Origin: Prorocentrum cordatum
Lineage: Eukaryota > Sar > Dinophyceae > Prorocentrales > Prorocentraceae
DNA: 64,000 nt
NCBI GenBank assembly: GCA_963575745.1
Contig: CAUYUJ010003980.1
Location: 486,143 to 550,142, forward strand
Direction of reading: 5' to 3'
Shown here: positions 59,299-64,000 of the stretch, piece after piece
Numbering within the stretch: position 1 is the stretch's first letter
How the letters are laid out: each line of letters starts with the position of its first letter
Notes under the pieces: model-generated
Seen by the model: the letters and a program-made list of their open reading frames with translations, nothing else
Databases searched by the model: none
Told to the model about the DNA's origin: nothing
Position numbers and translations under genes: made by a program

Positions 59299-60503
59299 GA
59301 GAGAGCGTGATCCACCGCCGCTTCACTGTAGAAAATTGCCAACCTTTTCCTCCGGAACCCGGGGGTCGCCCCCCCCCCCCCTCCGAAAATCCCCCCCCCC
59401 TGCTCGAACCCCCCCCCCCCTTCCCCCGGCAAAACCCCCCCCTATAACCCCTCCCCCCCCCCCTCCCCTCGAAAACCGGGGGGGGTCACTACCGGTTCGA
59501 ACCCCTCCCCCCCCCCCCCCCTCCGGATCTGGAAAACCGGGGGGGGTCACCGGGTTCGAACCCCCCCCCCCCCCTCGAAAACCGGAGGGGGGTCACTACC
59601 GGTTCGACCCCCCCCCCACACGCACCGCCAGCAAACGACTCCCGGTCCCTACCACCGTCCGCATCACATCCCCCACTGTTGTTCCCAGCACCACTGTCCT
59701 CACCACCACTGTCCCCACTGGTTCCACCACCGTCCCTACTGTCCCCACCAGTGCCCCCACCACTGTCGCACTGTCCCCACTGTCCCCACCACTGTTCCCA
59801 CCACGGTTCCACTCTCCCCACTGTCTCCACGGCCCCAACCACTGCCCGACTATCCCCACTGTCCCCACTGTCCCACTGACTCCTCCGCTGTCCCACTGAG
59901 CTGTCCCACTGTTCCCACCACTGTCCCCACTGTCCCCACCACTGTCCCCACTGTACCTCTGTCCCATTGTCCCACCGCCGTCCTCGCCACCGCCTTCACC
60001 ACTGTCCCCACCACCATTGTACCCTCCACTGTCCCACTGTTTCCACCTCATTCCCACTGTCCCCACACCACTGTCCCCACCACCACCGTCCCCACCACTG
60101 TCCACTGTCCCCCCTGTTCCCACCATTGTCCCCACCACTGTCCCCACCACTACCGTCCCCACCACTGTCCCACTGTCCCACTGTCCCCACCACTGTCCCG
60201 CTGTCCCCTCACCACTGTCCCCACCAACACCGTCCCCACCACTGTCCGCACCCCCACTCGGTTTTCGAGGGGGGGGGGGGGTCGAACCGGTAGTGACCCC
60301 CCCCGGTTTTCGAGGGGGGGGGGGGGGGTTCGAACCGGTAGTGACCCCCCCCCTTTTCATGATGAACTGGGGGGGGGGGGAGGGGTTCGAACCGGTAGTG
60401 ACCCCCCCCGGTTTTCCGGTCGAGGGGGGGGCGGGGGGGAGGGGTTCGAACCGGTAGTGACCCCCCCCGGTTTTCCGCCAGCAGCGGTAGAACACGCTCT
60501 TTC
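59299..60503. mobile_element. Foldback-type element with TIRs and 8-bp flanking repeats
   Basis: The left end GAGAGAGCGTGATCCACCGC and the reverse complement of the right end GAAAGAGCGTGTTCTACCGC match at 20 of the first 24 bases. ATATATAC flanks both sides (59,291-59,298 and 60,504-60,511). Inside, the left arm (to about 59,615) and right arm (from about 60,246) carry inverted copies of a unit CGAAAACCGGGGGGGTCACT followed by ACCGGTTCGAACCC. The centre (59,616-60,245) is a CCACTGTCCCC minisatellite. No transposase frame is visible. The flanking DNA is TA-rich, so the 8-bp repeat could be chance. Confidence 0.75.
59616..60245. repeat. CCACTGTCCCC minisatellite
   Basis: About 45-50 copies of CACTGTCCCCAC(C) with small changes; core of the foldback element. 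Confidence 0.95.
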
Positions 60504-60880
60504 ATATATACGTATGTAGATACGTGTACGTGCCTATCCTTTGCATTTACACACGTAGACATGTATACACATACAGACATATTCACGTATAGATAAGAGT
60601 CTATGTTACACTAGAACTAGAATGCCTTCAGATACTGAAAACTCACAATTCGCCGTAACTGAACAGATCCGTTACCAACATTGTCCTTAGTGGTTCCACC
60701 GTGTTTTTCAACCCAACGGTCATCCTAGTTTCGGAATCATACAACGCGGCGCGCATCGCCCATCCAGCCCCGTACTACGCGGTGAACCTTGTTTGATCTA
60801 CGATGCAACTTCTTCCTAAATTGCCACGGCGGTCGGGACCCCATATGAGGATATGTTTAGCTTGTCTTGGAAGACTATCC
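60504..60880. other. Spacer
   Basis: No gene recognised. Confidence 0.4.
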
Positions 60881-61376
60881 TGCCCCCTCCTGCTACCTCC
60901 TGCTACCTCCTCCTGCCTCTTTCTCCTCCTCCACGTGCCACGTGCTCTTGGATGTTTCTTCTCCTCCTGCCTCCTCTGCGTTCTGCCGTCTCCTCCCCGT
61001 GTCCCCTCGTTCTCCTCATGTTATTTTTTTGATTCCTCCTCCTCCTCCTCTTTCTGCCTCCTCATCCTGCCGCCTCCTCCTCTTCCTCCTCCTCCTCCTC
61101 CTCCTTATCTTCTTCCTCTGGCCTCCTCCTTGGGCCTCCTGCATTGCCAGGGGGCTCTGAGGGCATCCTGGGGCCTCCCTGCAGTGGCCTCCTGGAGCTT
61201 TCTTGGGTTGCCCGGGGCCTCCGTGGGCGCTCTTCCCTCTTCCTCGTCCTCCTCGTCCTCCTCGTCCTCTTTCTCGTCCTCTTTCTCGTCCTCTTTCTCG
61301 TCCTCGTTCTCGTCCTCGTCCTCGTCCTCGTCCTCCTCCTCCTACTCCCCCTCCTCCTCCTCCTCATCCTCATCGG
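60881..61376. repeat. CTC/CTCGTC polypyrimidine tract with spacer
   Basis: CTCCTC runs at 60,881-61,130, a unique stretch, then CTCGTCCTC and CTCTTTCTCGTC hexamer-type runs at 61,235-61,376. Confidence 0.9.
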
Positions 61377-62300
61377 GGCCCCATACGGAGGAGGCTCCCG
61401 CTCGAGATCTTCTTGCAATTCACTCACAGACGAGGCTCCAGCTCAGGACTTCCTTCAGATTCAAAGCCCAGGATGCAAAAGTGACGACAACTACACGGAA
61501 CGGATGACCCGCGCGGATTGGTAGCATGATCTGCGGGCCCATCGGGAAAGTGGCTCAAACCCCAGGACCCCGAAAAATGACGCCGGTTACAAAGATCAGA
61601 TGACCCGCGCAGATTGGGAACATGATCTGTGCGGGCTCCGTAGGGAGGGAGCTCCCGCTCGAGACCTGCTCGATGCTCGCGACTCACTCGCAGACGAAGC
61701 TTCCGCTCGAAACTTCCTTTAGATTCAGGCCCCAGGAACCCAAACGTGACGACGGGTACAGGGGTCAGAGGATCCGCACGGATTGGTAAGGTGCTCCAGA
61801 AGGAGGGAGCTCCCGCTCAAGACTTCCTCCCGGTTCAATCGCAGACAAGGCTCCCGCTCGAGACCTCCTGCCGATGCAGGTCCCAGGATCCCACAAATGA
61901 CGACTGTTGCAAGGACCACATGACCCGCATACATTAGTATCGTGATCTGCGGGCCCGCTAGGGAGGGGGCTCCCGCTCGAGACCTCCTCCATATCAAGGC
62001 CCCAGCAGCCCAGATACAAGGACCAAATGGTCCGCACGGGTTGGCAAGATGATCTGCGGGCCCCATAGGGAGGGGGCTCCCGCTCCAGACTTCCTCGCGG
62101 TCCAGTCACAGACGAGGCTCCCGATCTAGACTTGACCCAGATTTACGCCAGGATAGCTCGAAAACGAGAATTACAGGGATCAGATGACCCGCGCGGATTG
62201 GTGGCATGAAATGCGGGCCCCATGGACAAGGGACTCCCGCAAAAGACTTCCTCGCGATTCACTGATAAACGAAGCTCCCGCTCGATAGGTCCTCAAGATG
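61377..62300. repeat. Degenerate array with GGGAGGGGGCTCCCGCTCGA units
   Basis: Words ATGATCTGCGGGCCC, GAGGCTCCCGCTCGAGAC, CAGATGACCCGCGCGGATTG recur with a loose period of about 140-160 bases (for example 61,525, 61,625, 61,945, 62,048, 62,205). The CCCCATAGGGAG portion resembles the 90-bp satellite. Confidence 0.75.
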
Positions 62301-62349
62301 ACTGTGTGAGCATGTGGGTGTGCGAGTGAATGCGAGTGTGCTGATAATG

Positions 62350-62480
62350 ACCGATGATCATGGTGGTATGACGAAGACTGATGACGACACGGTGATGGTG
62401 ACGATGAAAATGACAGGGAGTTGGTGCCGTTGCTTTCAATGGTGGTGGTGGTGATGCTGATGATGGTGATGATGATGAGA
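62350..62480. repeat. GATGGT/GTGGTG-type trinucleotide-rich stretch
   Basis: Imperfect GAT, GTG and GAC triplets, densest at 62,438-62,478. Confidence 0.7.
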
Positions 62481-62591
62481 AGCGACGAAAGTAATGAGAG
62501 AGGCGGGGGGTGAGGTGAGGTTCCTGCGTGGGGCGTTCAGAGAAAATGACTCTGATGATTGGACCCCAGACGCACACTTGCTCAGATCCGC

Positions 62592-63365
62592 CACCGTGCC
62601 CCCTGGCACGTTGGGGTGTGGTCGGATTGATGCCAAATATTGTCTGGCAGGGTTTTTGTAATCCAGCTGCCTAAGGCACTTCCCGCCACCGTGCCTGAGG
62701 CCTCGGCTGTGGATTGAAAGCCGAGTGGCTGTTCGTTGGGAACTCGTGGGAGGCGTTTTCCGGGGACCGCTTGGAGGCAGTTTTGACGCTGCTTGGGTGC
62801 TGGTTTGAAGCCTCTTGGGGGCCTTTTGTAACTCTTTGGGGTGGGAGGCTCGGACTGTCGGTTCGCGGTCCCTTTTGGGGGCCCCGTTTGGGGCCACCTT
62901 GGGGCCCTCATGGGCCGTCCTGGGCGCCTCTCGGGCAGTTTTGGGGCGTTTTTCGGCAGTCTTGTGCACCTCCTGGGGGCTGTTTGGGGGTGGTCGTGGA
63001 GACCTCTTGGGCCGTCTTGGAAGGTCGGAAAACAGAAGAGGCGAAAACGTCCAAATCTTTCGAACACGTAAAAGGGAATCCATGATGTTTGCCACGGGGT
63101 GCACCTTTGAGAAACCCCTTGGAGGCCTCCTGGGGCGCCTTGGAAACCTCTTGCGCCATGTTGAAGCCATCTTGGGCGCCTTCGAACGATCGTTCAACGA
63201 CTCCGAACCCTCCCACTTGGACCGTCTCAAAAGGGGCTCCTCAGTCGTCATGGGAGCCTCGAAGAGCCCCCCGAAGAGGTGGGGGCCCCTTTTAAAGAGT
63301 ACAGATAACCTGCGAAACAACACTTGGCATTCTACCATACCTCAACGTGCCAGGGGGCACCGTAG
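62592..63365. repeat. Inverted-repeat-flanked element with CTTGGGCC array
   Basis: CACCGTGCCCCCTGGCACGT at the left (62,592) is inverted at the right (ACGTGCCAGGGGGCACCG, to 63,365), with similarity continuing about 25 bases further inward. The interior holds the reversed CCCAAGANGG family. The same head occurs at 31,589. Confidence 0.7.
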
Positions 63366-63724
63366 CGGAAACGCCCAGGGACCCCCCACCTCCTCGGGAC
63401 TTGCCGTAATCACGTGGAATACCTGGGGAAATCCTCCTGCCCCTTCCTCCTGCCTCCTGCTGCCTCCTCCCTGTTGTTCCTCCCACTCCACCTGCCACAT
63501 CCTTTTGGCTCCACACTCTCCACCTGCCCAGAACAAGCCGAAAACGCTCCTAGACGGCCCAAGAGCAATTCTCTCCCCAATGTCTGGGGAGCGGAGTCGA
63601 GTTTAAGACCTGCGCGAATTCAGACCGCGCGCTGACTTGGCGTGGGTCTTAAAATCATCCTCCTTCACGCGGCGGGGTTTGCCGCAGGCAGCTATTTTTT
63701 AAGCATGCAAAAGCACAGCGTCTA
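63366..63724. other. Spacer with CCTCCTGCC-rich part
   Basis: Bases 63,430-63,520 (CCTGCCCCTTCCTCCTGCCT, CCACCTGCCACATCC) resemble 60,880-60,950. No gene recognised. Confidence 0.5.
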
Positions 63725-64000
63725 GACTAGGCCGCACCATCATCTTCGGGCGGGCACGAACGGACTGCACATGGAGCGATCGTGGGACGCTTGATGATCT
63801 GGACCTGGGACGCACCATTATTGCGCGCGCGAGCTCGGAATGCGCATGGGGGTGCCCCTGAGACGCACCATTGTCTCGGCCGGGGATGCACTATCCATGT
63901 GCAGGCACGCTTGGAGTGCACCTCGAACTGTCCTGGGATGCATCAGTGTCTGAGACTGGGACGCACCATCCTCGTGCGTACACACATACTTGTTACCGCC
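63725..64000. repeat. GGGACGCACCAT repeats, continuing past the right edge
   Basis: GGCCGCACCATC, GGGACGCACCATTATTG, GAGACGCACCATTGTC, GGGATGCACTATCC and GGGACGCACCATCC recur every 40-60 bases. Confidence 0.75.

Noticed and set aside
60280-60300. GGTTCGAACC resembling a tRNA T-arm
   Set aside because: It is a palindrome repeated in the arms of the foldback element; no acceptor or anticodon stem surrounds it.

Overview
This window looks like nuclear DNA of a dinoflagellate; the species cannot be fixed from sequence alone. The reasons are GC-rich, gene-poor DNA saturated with tandem repeats, microsatellites and long CTC tracts, plus two large Ty1/copia-type retroelements whose protease (DTGC, DTAC), reverse transcriptase and accessory modules resemble dinoflagellate copia elements as I remember them. 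No rRNA, tRNA, CRISPR array or clearly intact host gene was found.

Region 1-18,708 (minus strand) is a large, frame-broken copia-type element that runs off the left edge. Read from right to left it holds Gag with an N-terminal Cys/His cluster, a second Gag-like part with CCCH zinc fingers, aspartic protease, integrase, reverse transcriptase and RNase H. Next comes a cytosine-methyltransferase-like module, then about 9 kb of Pro/Ala-rich accessory reading frames. These contain a possible ADP-ribosyltransferase-like segment and a possible KptA/Tpt1-like segment. A short GC-rich hairpin with core GGCTKGGCCG on the plus strand occurs at least 30 times, only here, and is read in different phases.

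Region 18.7-38.5 kb is non-coding as far as I can see. It holds a GC-rich spacer, purine- or pyrimidine-skewed DNA, CTG and CTC tracts, CA microsatellites, a 90-bp satellite in both orientations, several degenerate arrays, a 117-bp MITE-like element and a composite repeat (header + CTC tract + 90-bp array) present at least four times.

Region 38,490-47,858 (plus strand) is a second, much better preserved copia-type element with 255-bp LTRs (7 mismatches), an initiator-tRNA-type primer binding site and a 4-bp target duplication. One reading frame spans Gag to RNase H, interrupted by four stop codons. A cytosine-methyltransferase-like module lies between protease and integrase, and the C-terminus adds two membrane segments and an ExoX-C-like tail.

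Region 47.9-64 kb has sparse candidate coding pieces: a dinoflagellate-type repeated protein near 50.2-50.9 kb and a multi-pass membrane protein at 52.6-54.1 kb, both broken. It also has alternating purine/pyrimidine DNA, a 1.2-kb foldback element with TIRs and 8-bp flanking repeats, and several arrays. In sum, the window is mainly mobile-element and satellite DNA; the two retroelements carry the same methyltransferase-like module at different positions in Pol.
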